From assembly GCA_015060535.1 (NCBI GenBank), contig SUYH01000019.1, positions 1 through 51,822 on the forward strand: a DNA stretch of 51,822 nucleotides, written 5' to 3'. Every line of letters starts with the position of its first letter. Position 1 is the stretch's first letter. Of the stretch, positions 8,424 to 17,110 are shown piece after piece. The position numbers and the translations under genes are program-made. The notes under the pieces were generated by a model. It was given only the letters and a program-made list of their open reading frames with translations, ran no database searches and was not told where the DNA came from. This DNA comes from Prevotella sp. GTDB taxonomy: Bacteria > Bacteroidota > Bacteroidia > Bacteroidales > Bacteroidaceae.

Positions 8424-10202
8424 TTAAGCCTCCAGCCTTTCTATCCACCCGAGATTGTCGCCACGACGCACCTTGGCGCCCTGCTTGGCAGCTACCTCGA
8501 CCAGCTTGCCGCCCAAAGCAGCGGGGATGGGCACGATCTCGCCCCAAGGAGCCTGGATATAGCAGAAGGTGTCGCCCTCCTTGTACTTCTGGCCGACGAA
8601 AGGCTCCAGACAAGGCTCGCAAGCGCCCTCGCCAGAGAACTCGTAATACACCTGACCAGCAATGGGAGCCGTCAGCGCATCGGCCTTGGCATGCTTGAAG
8701 GCAGCCAACTCCTCGGGCTTCATGGTCGAACCACCCAGCTTGGCATCCTTAGCCTTCTGGATGTCGGCCAGCAACTGCTTCTTAGCCTGTCCACTCTTGA
8801 ACGGGCGATACTGCTCGGGGTGCATAGCCAGCTCGAACAGCTCTTCGTTGTCCTGACCGTAGTCCCAACCATTCTCGTCCATCTCCTTCTTGAAGCCCTC
8901 GAGGGCATTGGGGATGAGGGTATGGGGGTCGTCAGTGGTGAACTCACGCTTTTGCTTCTTAGCCAGCTCGATGAACTCGGGATCGATGGTGCCAGGCACC
9001 TTGCCGCTCTTGCCCAGGATCATACCCCAGATGGCATCGTCCATCATTACATAGCGACCCTTGCCCTGCTCGATGGTCAGCAGGTTCATCAGCGCAATGT
9101 TCTTCGTGTACTGCGAGAACGGAGTTACCAATGGGGGATAGCCCACCTTTGGCCATACATACTCTACCTCGTTGAACAGCTTCACCAACATGTCGTCCAT
9201 CGAGAGCGTAGGCTCGCCCTTCTTCTCGCGCAGCTTGTTGATCATCGACTGGATAGGACCAAGGTCGGCCATCATCGAACCCATCATGCCACCAGGCAGA
9301 CCGCTACCTAGCAAGAGACTCGACATGTGTTTGTTAGCGGGATTGATGAAGTAGCCCAGCCAGTCGTCGATAAACTCCTGCGTCAGACTACGCGCCTGCA
9401 TGTACGCGTTCATATTTATATCAGCCACCTCGAAGCCTTCGTTCTTCAGCATCGACTGTACGGAGATGATATCGGGATGCACCTTACCCCATGACAGCGG
9501 CTCGATAGCCGTATCGATGATGTCGGCACCGTTGTTACATACCTCGAGGATAGAAGCCATCGACAGACCAGGACCTGAGTGTCCGTGATACTGGATGATG
9601 ATGTCGGGGTGCTTGGTCTTGATCGACTTCGTCAGCGCTCCCAGCAAGGCGGGCTGTCCGATACCTGCCATATCCTTCAGACAGATTTCCTCAGCTCCAG
9701 CAGCAATCACCTCGTCGGCTATCTTCGAGTAGTATTCTACGGTATGCACAGGACTGGTGGTGATACAGAGCGTAGCCTGTGGTATCATGCCAGCAGCCTT
9801 GGCCCACTTGATTGAGGGGATGATGTTACGAGTGTCATTCAGACCACAGAAGATACGAGGGATGTCCACACCCTGGGCCTTCTTCACCTTATACATCAAC
9901 TCGCGGACGTCGTCGGGAACAGGATACATGCGCAAGGCATTAAGACCACGGTCCAGCATGTGAGTCTGGATGCCTACCTCATTGAAGGGCTTACAGAAGG
10001 CACGAACGGCCAGATTAGGATTCTCGCCAGCCATGAGGTTGACCTGTTCGAAAGCGCCACCATTGGTTTCTACACGGGCGAAACATCCCATATCAATGAT
10101 GACGGGTGCAATGCGCTCTAACTGATCCTTACGAGGCTGAAATTTGCCTGACGACTGCCACATATCGCGGTAGACCAGACTGAACTTGATTTTCTTTTTC
10201 AT
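8424..10202 (-). CDS. oadA: Oxaloacetate decarboxylase alpha / pyruvate carboxylase subunit B-like protein
   Basis: A 592-residue carboxyltransferase. The N-terminal HMGL-like TIM barrel has the metal-binding Asp13 in YRDMWQSSG, the Lys in EEICLKDMAG and the QYHGHSG histidines. A central PYC/OADA conserved domain follows (about 300-470). The C-terminal 75 residues fold like a biotinyl/lipoyl domain, but the usual AMKM biotin-lysine motif is replaced by QAPWGE, so this chain probably cannot be biotinylated itself and would need a separate biotin carrier. No beta or gamma subunit lies nearby. It would transfer a carboxyl group to or from pyruvate/oxaloacetate or a related acid. Confidence 0.85.
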   Translation of the reverse strand: MKKKIKFSLVYRDMWQSSGKFQPRKDQLERIAPVIIDMGCFARVETNGGAFEQVNLMAGENPNLAVRAFCKPFNEVGIQTHMLDRGLNALRMYPVPDDVRELMYKVKKAQGVDIPRIFCGLNDTRNIIPSIKWAKAAGMIPQATLCITTSPVHTVEYYSKIADEVIAAGAEEICLKDMAGIGQPALLGALTKSIKTKHPDIIIQYHGHSGPGLSMASILEVCNNGADIIDTAIEPLSWGKVHPDIISVQSMLKNEGFEVADINMNAYMQARSLTQEFIDDWLGYFINPANKHMSSLLLGSGLPGGMMGSMMADLGPIQSMINKLREKKGEPTLSMDDMLVKLFNEVEYVWPKVGYPPLVTPFSQYTKNIALMNLLTIEQGKGRYVMMDDAIWGMILGKSGKVPGTIDPEFIELAKKQKREFTTDDPHTLIPNALEGFKKEMDENGWDYGQDNEELFELAMHPEQYRPFKSGQAKKQLLADIQKAKDAKLGGSTMKPEELAAFKHAKADALTAPIAGQVYYEFSGEGACEPCLEPFVGQKYKEGDTFCYIQAPWGEIVPIPAALGGKLVEVAAKQGAKVRRGDNLGWIERLEA

Positions 10203-10239
10203 AAACTGATAATAAGGTATTTGCTTGTAATTATTTCTG

Positions 10240-10298
10240 CAAAATTACGAAAAAAACTTCATTCTTCACTCTCCATTCCTCATTTTTTTTTATCTTTG
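10240..10298. promoter_or_regulatory. Divergent promoters with a heptamer array between them
   Basis: Minus strand TAATTTTG (10240-10247) serves the decarboxylase gene. Plus strand TATCTTTG (10291-10298) serves the lipoprotein gene. Between them, 10260-10287 carries four 7-base units (CATTCTT, CACTCTC, CATTCCT, CATTTTT). Confidence 0.65.
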
Positions 10299-10314
10299 CA
10301 CAAAATTTTCTGAA

Positions 10315-11082
10315 ATGACAATGAAAAAAGCCCTTTTTCCACTCGCGATGGCTGTCTTGCTGACCGTTTCATGCCATAACCAGCAACCAGCACAGGAGAA
10401 CAACAGTGACAACACGCCAATGCTGCGCCGACAGCTGCCTGGCGACTCGGCACGCTACGGATTGGCATGCGACGGAACTACCGACTCCATACTCGTCTTC
10501 CTACCCTACTCTGCCGACCGTCTCGACACCTTCGACATCATCGAGGCCCATCAGCAGCACCGCATATACGGACGTCCGCACATCGGCGACGAGGTGGCTG
10601 TCATCGTCAATCCCGAGGATACGGTCGAAGCCCTGATGGTCATCAATGTGGAGTCGCTCCGTGGCACCTGGTGCTATATGGTCAGCCCCACTATTCGCAA
10701 CATCGAGAACATGCCTAAGCGCATGCAGCAACGTATGCTGGAGAAGACACCAGACTCGCTGCGCAAACAGTGGTTTACCCCACGCGAATACTCGCTGCGC
10801 CTGAAGACCGACCAGACGGCAATAGCCTATGGTGGCATGCGACGACAGACGACGACAGACGACATGACACCTGTCGAGTTCCCTGCCGTCCGTCGCTATA
10901 CGGAGTGGCATCTCTACAACGGGCGCCTCATCCTGAAGGCCGACACCATTTCCGGCTTCACAAAAGAAGGAGAGCAGCCAGTTACTGACACTGTCAGCAT
11001 CCGACTGCTCCTCGAAGATTCCTTGGTATTACAATTCCCTGACCACGAGCAATCCTACTACAGGAAGCCCAATCAGGAATAA
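10315..11082 (+). CDS. Hypothetical lipoprotein
   Basis: 255 residues. The N-terminus is a lipoprotein signal (MKKALFPLAMAVLLTVSC) with the acylated Cys at about residue 20; a second ATG at 10321 is an equally good start. The mature part is about 230 residues, hydrophilic, with beta-rich segments and no motif I recognise. It probably sits in the periplasm, anchored to a membrane. Its stop is one base from the stop of queF on the opposite strand. Similar small secreted proteins are common in Prevotella, but I assign no function. Confidence 0.75.
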   Translation: MTMKKALFPLAMAVLLTVSCHNQQPAQENNSDNTPMLRRQLPGDSARYGLACDGTTDSILVFLPYSADRLDTFDIIEAHQQHRIYGRPHIGDEVAVIVNPEDTVEALMVINVESLRGTWCYMVSPTIRNIENMPKRMQQRMLEKTPDSLRKQWFTPREYSLRLKTDQTAIAYGGMRRQTTTDDMTPVEFPAVRRYTEWHLYNGRLILKADTISGFTKEGEQPVTDTVSIRLLLEDSLVLQFPDHEQSYYRKPNQE

Positions 11083-11083
11083 A

Positions 11084-11545
11084 CTATCGCAAACCGTAAT
11101 TCATCATACGCTGCTCGGCAAGGGCAGCGTATTTTGTTCCTGGCTGACCGTAGTTGGCATAGGGATAGATGGAGATGCCCCCACGCGGAGTGAACAGCCC
11201 CACCACCTCGATGTATTTAGGCTGCATCAGCTTCACCAGGTCTTTCATGATTGTGTTCACGCAGTCCTCATGGAAGTCGCCATGATTGCGGAACGAGAAG
11301 AGGTAGAGCTTCAGACTCTTCGATTCCACCATCCGCTCGCCAGGGATATACATGATCTTGATCTCAGCGAAGTCAGGCTGTCCCGTGATAGGACACAGCG
11401 ATGTAAACTCCGGGCAGTTGAACTGCACCCAGTAGTCGTTGTCCTTATGTTTGTTCTCAAATGTCTCCAGCACTTCAGGCGCATACGTCATCTTATACTC
11501 CGTCTTCTTGCCCAGCTGTTGCAATCCTTCCTGTTCTCTGTTCAT
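11084..11545 (-). CDS. queF: NADPH-dependent 7-cyano-7-deazaguanine reductase
   Basis: Reduces preQ0 to preQ1 in queuosine biosynthesis, in the cytosol. The 153 residues match the short, single-domain (YkvM-type) QueF. The catalytic Cys is in [13 protein letters not shown], and the NADPH-binding/QueF motif [21 protein letters not shown] is complete. It overlaps the yhhQ gene by 4 bases (ATGA), so the two are translated together: the transporter would bring in a precursor that feeds the same pathway. Confidence 0.95.
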   Translation of the reverse strand: MNREQEGLQQLGKKTEYKMTYAPEVLETFENKHKDNDYWVQFNCPEFTSLCPITGQPDFAEIKIMYIPGERMVESKSLKLYLFSFRNHGDFHEDCVNTIMKDLVKLMQPKYIEVVGLFTPRGGISIYPYANYGQPGTKYAALAEQRMMNYGLR

Positions 11546-12231
11546 ATCTTCAAAATATTAAATATGTTATAGTTGATGTCCTTGTCGAACACGTCCTCAT
11601 GGTCGTGCTGCTTCGTAAACGCTACCACACGGATGGTCACGGGCAACACGGCAATCTCGTAGAGCGTCTTCAGCGTCACCTGCGAAATCATCAGCGACGG
11701 CATCTCCTCCCAGGGAATCACACCACCCAATGCCAGCGGGAAGAAGATGATCGAGTCGATACCCTCGCCCACCACCGTACTCAGGATGGCTCGTGCCGAG
11801 AAGTTCTTACCACCCGACGACAGCTTCATACGCGACATCACGTAGGCATTCATGAACGAGCCTGCGATGAAGGCAATAAACGAGGCCAGTGCAATGCGAG
11901 GTGCCAGTCCGAAGATGACGTGGAATCCCTCTTCACCATGCCAGTAGGGAGCCCCTGGAATCCAGTCGGCAATGGCTCCGAACACCACAAACAGGAAGTT
12001 CATGGCGAAGCCCATCCAGATGAGCATGCGCGTGCGCTGATAACCCCATACTTCACACACCACGTCGTTGATGATATACGAGATAGGGAAAACGATGATA
12101 CCTGCCGTCAAGTTGACGGGACCAAACGAGAGTTGCTTTGTCTCCAATACGTTTGCCGTAATCAGGCAGACGCAGAACAGGGTGCCGAAAAGCATAAACA
12201 GCACGCTGACTTTACGATTGTTCTGTTCCAT
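11542..12231 (-). CDS. yhhQ: Queuosine precursor transporter (YhhQ/VUT family)
   Basis: An inner-membrane protein of about 229 residues with six predicted membrane segments and the family signatures [20 protein letters not shown] and [16 protein letters not shown]. In E. coli YhhQ imports preQ0/preQ1; the link to queF here supports the same role. An upstream GTG at 12273 would add 14 residues (MKPDGGPPLTKQEI) that look untypical, so the ATG at 12231 is preferred. It is expressed from the minus-strand half of the symmetric promoter at 12299-12346. Confidence 0.9.
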   Translation of the reverse strand: MEQNNRKVSVLFMLFGTLFCVCLITANVLETKQLSFGPVNLTAGIIVFPISYIINDVVCEVWGYQRTRMLIWMGFAMNFLFVVFGAIADWIPGAPYWHGEEGFHVIFGLAPRIALASFIAFIAGSFMNAYVMSRMKLSSGGKNFSARAILSTVVGEGIDSIIFFPLALGGVIPWEEMPSLMISQVTLKTLYEIAVLPVTIRVVAFTKQHDHEDVFDKDINYNIFNILKI

Positions 12232-12298
12232 AATTTCTTGTTTTGTTAAAGGGGGTCCACCATCAGGCTTCACAAGTACCCCTGTGTTTTTGCGGCTG

Positions 12299-12346
12299 CA
12301 AAGGTACGAAAAGTTTTTGGTTTCTCAAAACTTTTTCGTACCTTTG
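12299..12346. promoter_or_regulatory. Symmetric divergent promoter pair
   Basis: CAAAGGTACGAAAAG on one side mirrors CTTTTTCGTACCTTTG on the other. Each arm contains the -7 element TACCTTTG of one gene, and the -33 TTTG elements (12316-12319 plus; 12326-12329 minus) lie in the centre with 19-base spacing. The queuosine operon and the thioredoxin gene are thus driven from one palindrome. Confidence 0.75.
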
Positions 12347-12374
12347 CGCCAAATAATAAAACATTAAGGTACGT

Positions 12375-13202
12375 ATGAAGAAACTGATTACACTTGCGCT
12401 GATGGCTGTAGCAGCCATGGGTGCACACGCACAAGACGACGTCTACAAAGCTGAGATGGATATTCTCGACCAGCAGGGCGAGGCTATTGTCAAGCAGTAT
12501 AAGGACCTCATGGCCCAAGACCCCAAGAGCGAGCAGCCCACTACACGAGCTAAGGTGACGGCCTTCGCCCAGATGCTCGACTCCATCAGCAACCTCCAGA
12601 TACAACTCATCCGTCGAATAGCCCGCGAGAACAAGCAGAACCAAATTCCCGTCGCCTACATCAAGGAGGCTATGTACGAACTGGGCTATGAGGGACTGAA
12701 GGAAGTGCTCGACCCCCAGGCCGCCTACTACAACAGTCCTGAGCTGGACAGGGCCAAGAAATTGTTGGCAGGGCTGGAGAAGCGTGCCCCTGGCAACGCC
12801 TTCAAGGAGCTCACCATGAAGGACATGAACGACCAGGACGTGAAGCTCAGCCAGTGGGTAGGTCAGGGCAACTACGTGCTCGTAGACTTCTGGGCGTCGT
12901 GGTGCGGTCCCTGTCGTCGTGAGATGCCCACCGTCATTGCCTGCTACGAGAAATACCATGCCAAGGGCTTCCAGGTCGTAGGCGTCAGCTTCGACCAGAA
13001 AAAGGAGGCATGGGTTGGTGCCGTGCAGCAGATGGGCTTGCAGTGGCCTCAGACGAGCGATAAGAATGGAGCTGCTGCCGAGGTCTATGGCATCGCCTCC
13101 ATCCCCAGCAGCATACTCGTCGACCCTCAGGGCAAGATTGTCGCCATGGACCTGCGTGGCCCTGCCCTACTCCAGAAACTAAAGGAGATATACGGTGAAT
13201 AA
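12375..13202 (+). CDS. Secreted thioredoxin-fold (TlpA-like) protein
   Basis: 275 residues. A signal peptide (MKKLITLALMAVAAMGAHAQ) leads to an N-terminal helical domain (25-130) and a C-terminal TlpA/AhpC-TSA-like thioredoxin domain (135-275) with the redox motif FWASWCGPCRRE and the cis-Pro segment IASIPSSILVDPQG. It should reduce disulfides in the periplasm. The two-domain arrangement is typical of Bacteroidetes TlpA proteins. It has its own promoter, shared back to back with the queuosine operon, and ends 14 bases before the convergent lipoprotein gene. Confidence 0.88.
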   Translation: MKKLITLALMAVAAMGAHAQDDVYKAEMDILDQQGEAIVKQYKDLMAQDPKSEQPTTRAKVTAFAQMLDSISNLQIQLIRRIARENKQNQIPVAYIKEAMYELGYEGLKEVLDPQAAYYNSPELDRAKKLLAGLEKRAPGNAFKELTMKDMNDQDVKLSQWVGQGNYVLVDFWASWCGPCRREMPTVIACYEKYHAKGFQVVGVSFDQKKEAWVGAVQQMGLQWPQTSDKNGAAAEVYGIASIPSSILVDPQGKIVAMDLRGPALLQKLKEIYGE

Positions 13203-13216
13203 AACCAACCGTATGG

Positions 13217-14845
13217 TCAATAGTTTGCCTTAATCCACTCTATAATCTTGAGGAAGAAGTAGGCGGCCGAAGCCTCGTGGTTGGTCGTGCCCAGACTCTC
13301 CTTCGCACTACCACTAAAGTCACCGACAAGTCCCTCTGTCTTGATCTGATGGTCGTCGAGGAATTGCTTCATGGCATAGTAGTTATCCACGGGTACGACA
13401 TCGTCTTTCGTATCATGGCAGAGCATGACATCGAAGTCGCTGCGGGGTGTCCAGCCACTGGTGAGCGCATCATCGCTGAAAGCCGACTTGAAACGCTGTG
13501 ACAGGCGACTGTTGGTATCGAGGACGTCCGCTGTGCAGAAGTCGCCGGTCTTCTTGGTTTTGATCAGTTCCTCGTCGAGGGCCTTACGCTTGTATTTCTT
13601 GCTGAGGAACCACTCGTCGAAGTTAGCAGCCACGGGATCCTTCAGATAATCGTGGATGTCGTAACCCAGACGGGAGAAATGGTTGTAGGCCCATAGCACG
13701 TTGCAGACGGTGCTGGGCATCTCGGTGTCGCCCTTGGCAATGGCGCCATACATCGAGTTGATATCATAAGGACCGTCGCCGGCAAAGGCTCGCTTCACCT
13801 TCACCTCAGGATGGCGTTCTGAGATCTCGCGCAACACACCCATCGTGGTCTGTGCACCCTCAGAATAACCGGCAATGATGAAGTCGTCGTTCTTCTTCAC
13901 ATCCAGGTCTTCTATCAGTCGCTTGGCAGCAAGGTAGGCATCGAGCGAGGCACGTCCGTTAGCCCGCGAGATGCAGTAGGCCTGCGGCTCCTTCTCAGTG
14001 ACGCCGAAGCCATAGTAGTCGGGGGCTACGACAATGAAGTGAGTAAGGGCTGCCCCCGTTGGGAACTCGATGGCTCCACGCGATGGTGCCTGCGTGGTTT
14101 CATAGATGGTGAAATGATTATAGAGCAGGATGCCCTTGAAAGTCTTATTCTCCGCAACGTACGACTTGTCGACGGTGATGGTACCACTCAGCGTGCAGGG
14201 ATGGCCAAAGGGGTCGACCGACGGGTAGTTGAACACGTAGTTCATGTAGTCGGGGAAAATCACCACAGGGATGCTGTCGGTGATGCAGGCTCGAGGGAGG
14301 GTTGACTTGGCCATCCAGTCCTGAATCAAACCGTCCTGATTGCCGGCAGCCCTGCGAAGTGTTCCTTCGTGGGTGGCATTGCTGAAAGCGATACTTCCTT
14401 GAGCGTAATTCATGTTGATCTGGCCAATATTGACAAAGCTGCCGTGGTCCGCTCCACTGCGTCTTGGAGCCGTCTTGACGGTCTCGCCTGTAGTCGGGTC
14501 GGTCAAGACGATCTGTCCTTCTGTCGTCACCTGCCATGTGAACGGCGCATCCTTCGGACCACCATAAACCTCAAGAGGCTCGTTGAATTCGTCGTCAAAC
14601 ACAGCCAACGCTACGTAACCCGTATGGTCGGCCTTGGCCTCCACGGCTATCATAGCGCGGTTGAAGGGCTTGCCCTTCTCGGTCACGTCCTGATAATCAA
14701 ACTCCTCGTACCACAATCCAACGAGACTCTTTTCAAAATCTTGCTCGCCTGGGGTTGTGGGATTGTCAGTACTACTTGTGCAGGCGCTCATACCTAGTAG
14801 GAGCACCGCGATTGCAAACATTGCGAAAAATTTCTGTTTCATCAT
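13217..14845 (-). CDS. Alpha/beta-hydrolase lipoprotein
   Basis: 542 residues. A lipoprotein signal (FAIAVLLLGMSAC, acylated Cys at 21) is followed by a lipocalin-like region (about 35-170, SLVGLWYEEFDYQD) and a C-terminal alpha/beta hydrolase (about 185-540). The hydrolase has the nucleophile elbow GYSEGAQ, an acid in CHDTKDDVVP and a late His in TNHEASAAYF. It is probably an esterase or peptidase anchored to the envelope. The N-terminal region resembles the front modules of the two lipoproteins at 33948-37117, a module Prevotella reuses. The substrate is unknown. Confidence 0.82.
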   Translation of the reverse strand: MMKQKFFAMFAIAVLLLGMSACTSSTDNPTTPGEQDFEKSLVGLWYEEFDYQDVTEKGKPFNRAMIAVEAKADHTGYVALAVFDDEFNEPLEVYGGPKDAPFTWQVTTEGQIVLTDPTTGETVKTAPRRSGADHGSFVNIGQINMNYAQGSIAFSNATHEGTLRRAAGNQDGLIQDWMAKSTLPRACITDSIPVVIFPDYMNYVFNYPSVDPFGHPCTLSGTITVDKSYVAENKTFKGILLYNHFTIYETTQAPSRGAIEFPTGAALTHFIVVAPDYYGFGVTEKEPQAYCISRANGRASLDAYLAAKRLIEDLDVKKNDDFIIAGYSEGAQTTMGVLREISERHPEVKVKRAFAGDGPYDINSMYGAIAKGDTEMPSTVCNVLWAYNHFSRLGYDIHDYLKDPVAANFDEWFLSKKYKRKALDEELIKTKKTGDFCTADVLDTNSRLSQRFKSAFSDDALTSGWTPRSDFDVMLCHDTKDDVVPVDNYYAMKQFLDDHQIKTEGLVGDFSGSAKESLGTTNHEASAAYFFLKIIEWIKANY

Positions 14846-14868
14846 CTTTTAGGATTTAGTTCTAGCTG

Positions 14869-14876
14869 CAAAGGTA
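14869..14876 (-). promoter_or_regulatory. -7 element for the hydrolase lipoprotein
   Basis: TACCTTTG on the minus strand, 24 bases before the ATG. The 141-base gap 14846-14986 also holds a second element TAACTTTG (rc of 14956-14963) and a 23-codon open frame (see findings). I see no strong terminator after trpA. Confidence 0.6.
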
Positions 14877-14986
14877 ATACAATAAAATGAAACAAAAGAA
14901 GAAATCAACGTATTTTAATAATATCCTCATCATGTCTCCTTACTTTATTTTGATGCAAAGTTATTCAAAAAGAAAGGCTTGTTATC

Positions 14987-15775
14987 CTATTCCGACAAGG
15001 CAGCAAAGAGGCGGTTGAGGGCTTCGTCGGCATCGCCATTAGTCTCGTTGAGAAGGGTGACAAATTTGGAGCCGATGATGGCGCCGGCGGCGTTCTGCTG
15101 GGCGGATTCGAGGGTTTGACGATTGCTGATGCCGAAACCAATCATACGAGGATTGCGCAGGTGCATCTGGTCGATACGACGGAAGTAGGCCTGCTTGGCA
15201 TCGTCGAACGACTGCTGTGCACCGGTAATGGCGGCAGAGCTGACCATATAGATGAAACCGTCGGTGTTTTGGTCGATGAAGCGGATGCGTTCCTCGCTGG
15301 TCTCTGGGGTGATGAGCATGATGACGCGGAGGTCGTAGCGGTCGGCGATGGGCTTTACGATCTTTTGGTAGTCATCAAAGGGCAGGTCGGGGATGATCAT
15401 GCCGCTGACTCCTGATTCGACGCAACTCTTACAGAAGTCCTCGATGCCGTAGTGGAGGATGGGATTGAGATAGCCCATGAGGATGAGGGGAATCTCTACC
15501 TTGTCCTTAATGGCCTTCAGCTGTGCGAAGAGTTTGGAAAGGGTCATACCGTTTTTGAGGGCTTGAGTGGCTGCACTCTGGATGACGGGGCCGTCGGCCA
15601 ACGGGTCGCTGAAGGGGATACCAACCTCGATGAAATCGATGCCTCTTTTTTGCATCGTCAGGATAACGTCGCCTGTGCCTTCGAGGGTAGGACAACCAGC
15701 ACAGAAATAGAGCGAAAGAAACTTTTTGTCTTGGGGTTGCTCAGCAAAGAGCTTATTAATCTTGTTTGACATCAT
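14987..15775 (-). CDS. trpA: Tryptophan synthase alpha chain
   Basis: Cleaves indole-3-glycerol phosphate to indole, which is channelled to TrpB. 262 residues, the usual length. Motifs: the catalytic Glu in DFIEVGIPFSDPLADGP, the catalytic Asp in MIIPDLPFDDY, and the phosphate-binding GFGISNRQT and GAIIGSKFV. It is last in the operon and overlaps trpF by 20 bases. The first two codons are both ATG; either may be used. Confidence 0.96.
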   Translation of the reverse strand: MMSNKINKLFAEQPQDKKFLSLYFCAGCPTLEGTGDVILTMQKRGIDFIEVGIPFSDPLADGPVIQSAATQALKNGMTLSKLFAQLKAIKDKVEIPLILMGYLNPILHYGIEDFCKSCVESGVSGMIIPDLPFDDYQKIVKPIADRYDLRVIMLITPETSEERIRFIDQNTDGFIYMVSSAAITGAQQSFDDAKQAYFRRIDQMHLRNPRMIGFGISNRQTLESAQQNAAGAIIGSKFVTLLNETNGDADEALNRLFAALSE

Positions 15776-16376
15776 TCAAAAACGTTTTTAATTTTGTAAT
15801 ATCTTTAATTCCTGGTTCAATCTCAAATCGGGAGTTCAGATCGATACCGATGCATTTGGGATGATGATAGTCGAGGATACGTTCTGCATCGTCGGGGCCT
15901 ATGCCGCCACTTAACAGGAATGGCGTATCGCCATTGTAGGCTTCGAGGACACTCCAATCGAACTTTTCGCCATTGCCGCCAACAGAGGGGCCTTTCGTGT
16001 CGAAGAGGAAATAATCGACGAGACCAGCGTAGGGCGTTGTTGCGTTTAAATCCTCTTTCGTGGCGATGTTGAAGGCCTTGATGATGGAGATGACATCGCC
16101 ACACAACGAACGAAGACTGCGGATGGAGTCAGTGCTTTCGTGGCCGTGAAGCTGGACGATGTCGAGACTGTAGTCGGCGATGTGCTGACGGATGTCATCA
16201 ATGGTGGCATTAACAAAGACGCCGACGCGCTTGCACTTCTGTGGCAGATAGGCAGGTCGAGCGCTGACATAGCGGCTGGACTTCGGCCAAAAGATAAAGC
16301 CCATCCAATCAATGCCTAACTTCTCCACCTCGCGAATATTGTCAGCATCGCGCATGCCGCATACTTTAATAATCAT
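15756..16376 (-). CDS. trpF: Phosphoribosylanthranilate isomerase
   Basis: Converts phosphoribosylanthranilate to CdRP, in the cytosol. 206 residues with the family start KVCGMRDADNI (catalytic Cys), the conserved VQLHGHE and the phosphate-binding PFLLSGGIGPDDA, then GIDLNSRFE. It overlaps trpC by 4 bases and trpA by 20, typical of coupled translation. Confidence 0.95.
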   Translation of the reverse strand: MIIKVCGMRDADNIREVEKLGIDWMGFIFWPKSSRYVSARPAYLPQKCKRVGVFVNATIDDIRQHIADYSLDIVQLHGHESTDSIRSLRSLCGDVISIIKAFNIATKEDLNATTPYAGLVDYFLFDTKGPSVGGNGEKFDWSVLEAYNGDTPFLLSGGIGPDDAERILDYHHPKCIGIDLNSRFEIEPGIKDITKLKTFLNDVKQD

Positions 16377-17110
16377 AGCTTTGCGATAAATTCGTTTAAT
16401 GCCAGGCCAGGGTCAGCAGTCTTCATAAAGGTCTCGCCAATGAGGAAACCGCGGAAACCAGCTTGACGGAGGGCGCGGACGGTGGCGGGATCGCTGATGC
16501 CACTCTCGCTGACCTTGACGGCATCCTTCGGCAGGCGCTCAGCAAGACGGAAGGAGTTATCGACATCGGTAACAAACGAGCCGAGGTTGCGGTTGTTGAT
16601 GCCGCAGAGGTCGGGACCGAGTTCAGCGTATTCAAGTTCTGCTTCGGAGTGCATCTCCAAGAGAACTTCGAGACCTAACTCATGCGCCTTATTCATCAGC
16701 GCAGCACACGCCTGTTTCGACAGGCAGGCAGCAATGAGCAGTACAGCGCTGGCACCACAGAGGGCAGCAGCATGGAGCTGGGCCTCATCGATGACGAAGT
16801 TCTTGTAGAGGATGGGGAGCGTGACTCCGCTTTGGCGAGCCTGACGGATAAAGTCGTCGTGTCCGCCGAAGAAATGTTCGTCGGTAAGGATGCTCAGGGC
16901 GGCGGCACCGTTCTGCTGGTACGACAGTGGAATAATGTCGGCACGTCCGTCTTCCTTAATCCAGCCTTTCGAGGGCGAACGGCGTTTGAACTCAGCGATG
17001 ATGCCGGTGTCACTCTGTAGCAGGGCCTCGCGGAGGGAGGGCTTCTTTGCATAGAGAGCAGCCACTTCCTCGCGTTTGTGGGCGATGATTTGCTCTAAAA
17101 TATCTTTCAT
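16373..17110 (-). CDS. trpC: Indole-3-glycerol phosphate synthase
   Basis: Closes the indole ring in tryptophan synthesis. About 245 residues from the ATG at 17110: MKDILEQIIAHKREEVAALY, then the signature IAEFKRRSPSKGWI, then LCGINNRNL, VSESGIS and FLIGETFM. An earlier frame-open start at 17188 would add 26 residues overlapping trpD and is rejected, because the ATG at 17110 forms an ATGA overlap with the trpD stop. Confidence 0.95.
   Translation of the reverse strand: MKDILEQIIAHKREEVAALYAKKPSLREALLQSDTGIIAEFKRRSPSKGWIKEDGRADIIPLSYQQNGAAALSILTDEHFFGGHDDFIRQARQSGVTLPILYKNFVIDEAQLHAAALCGASAVLLIAACLSKQACAALMNKAHELGLEVLLEMHSEAELEYAELGPDLCGINNRNLGSFVTDVDNSFRLAERLPKDAVKVSESGISDPATVRALRQAGFRGFLIGETFMKTADPGLALNEFIAKL

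Noticed and set aside
8418..9311. 297-codon plus-strand frame
   Set aside because: Antisense shadow of the carboxyltransferase gene; Leu-rich because of codon bias on the other strand.
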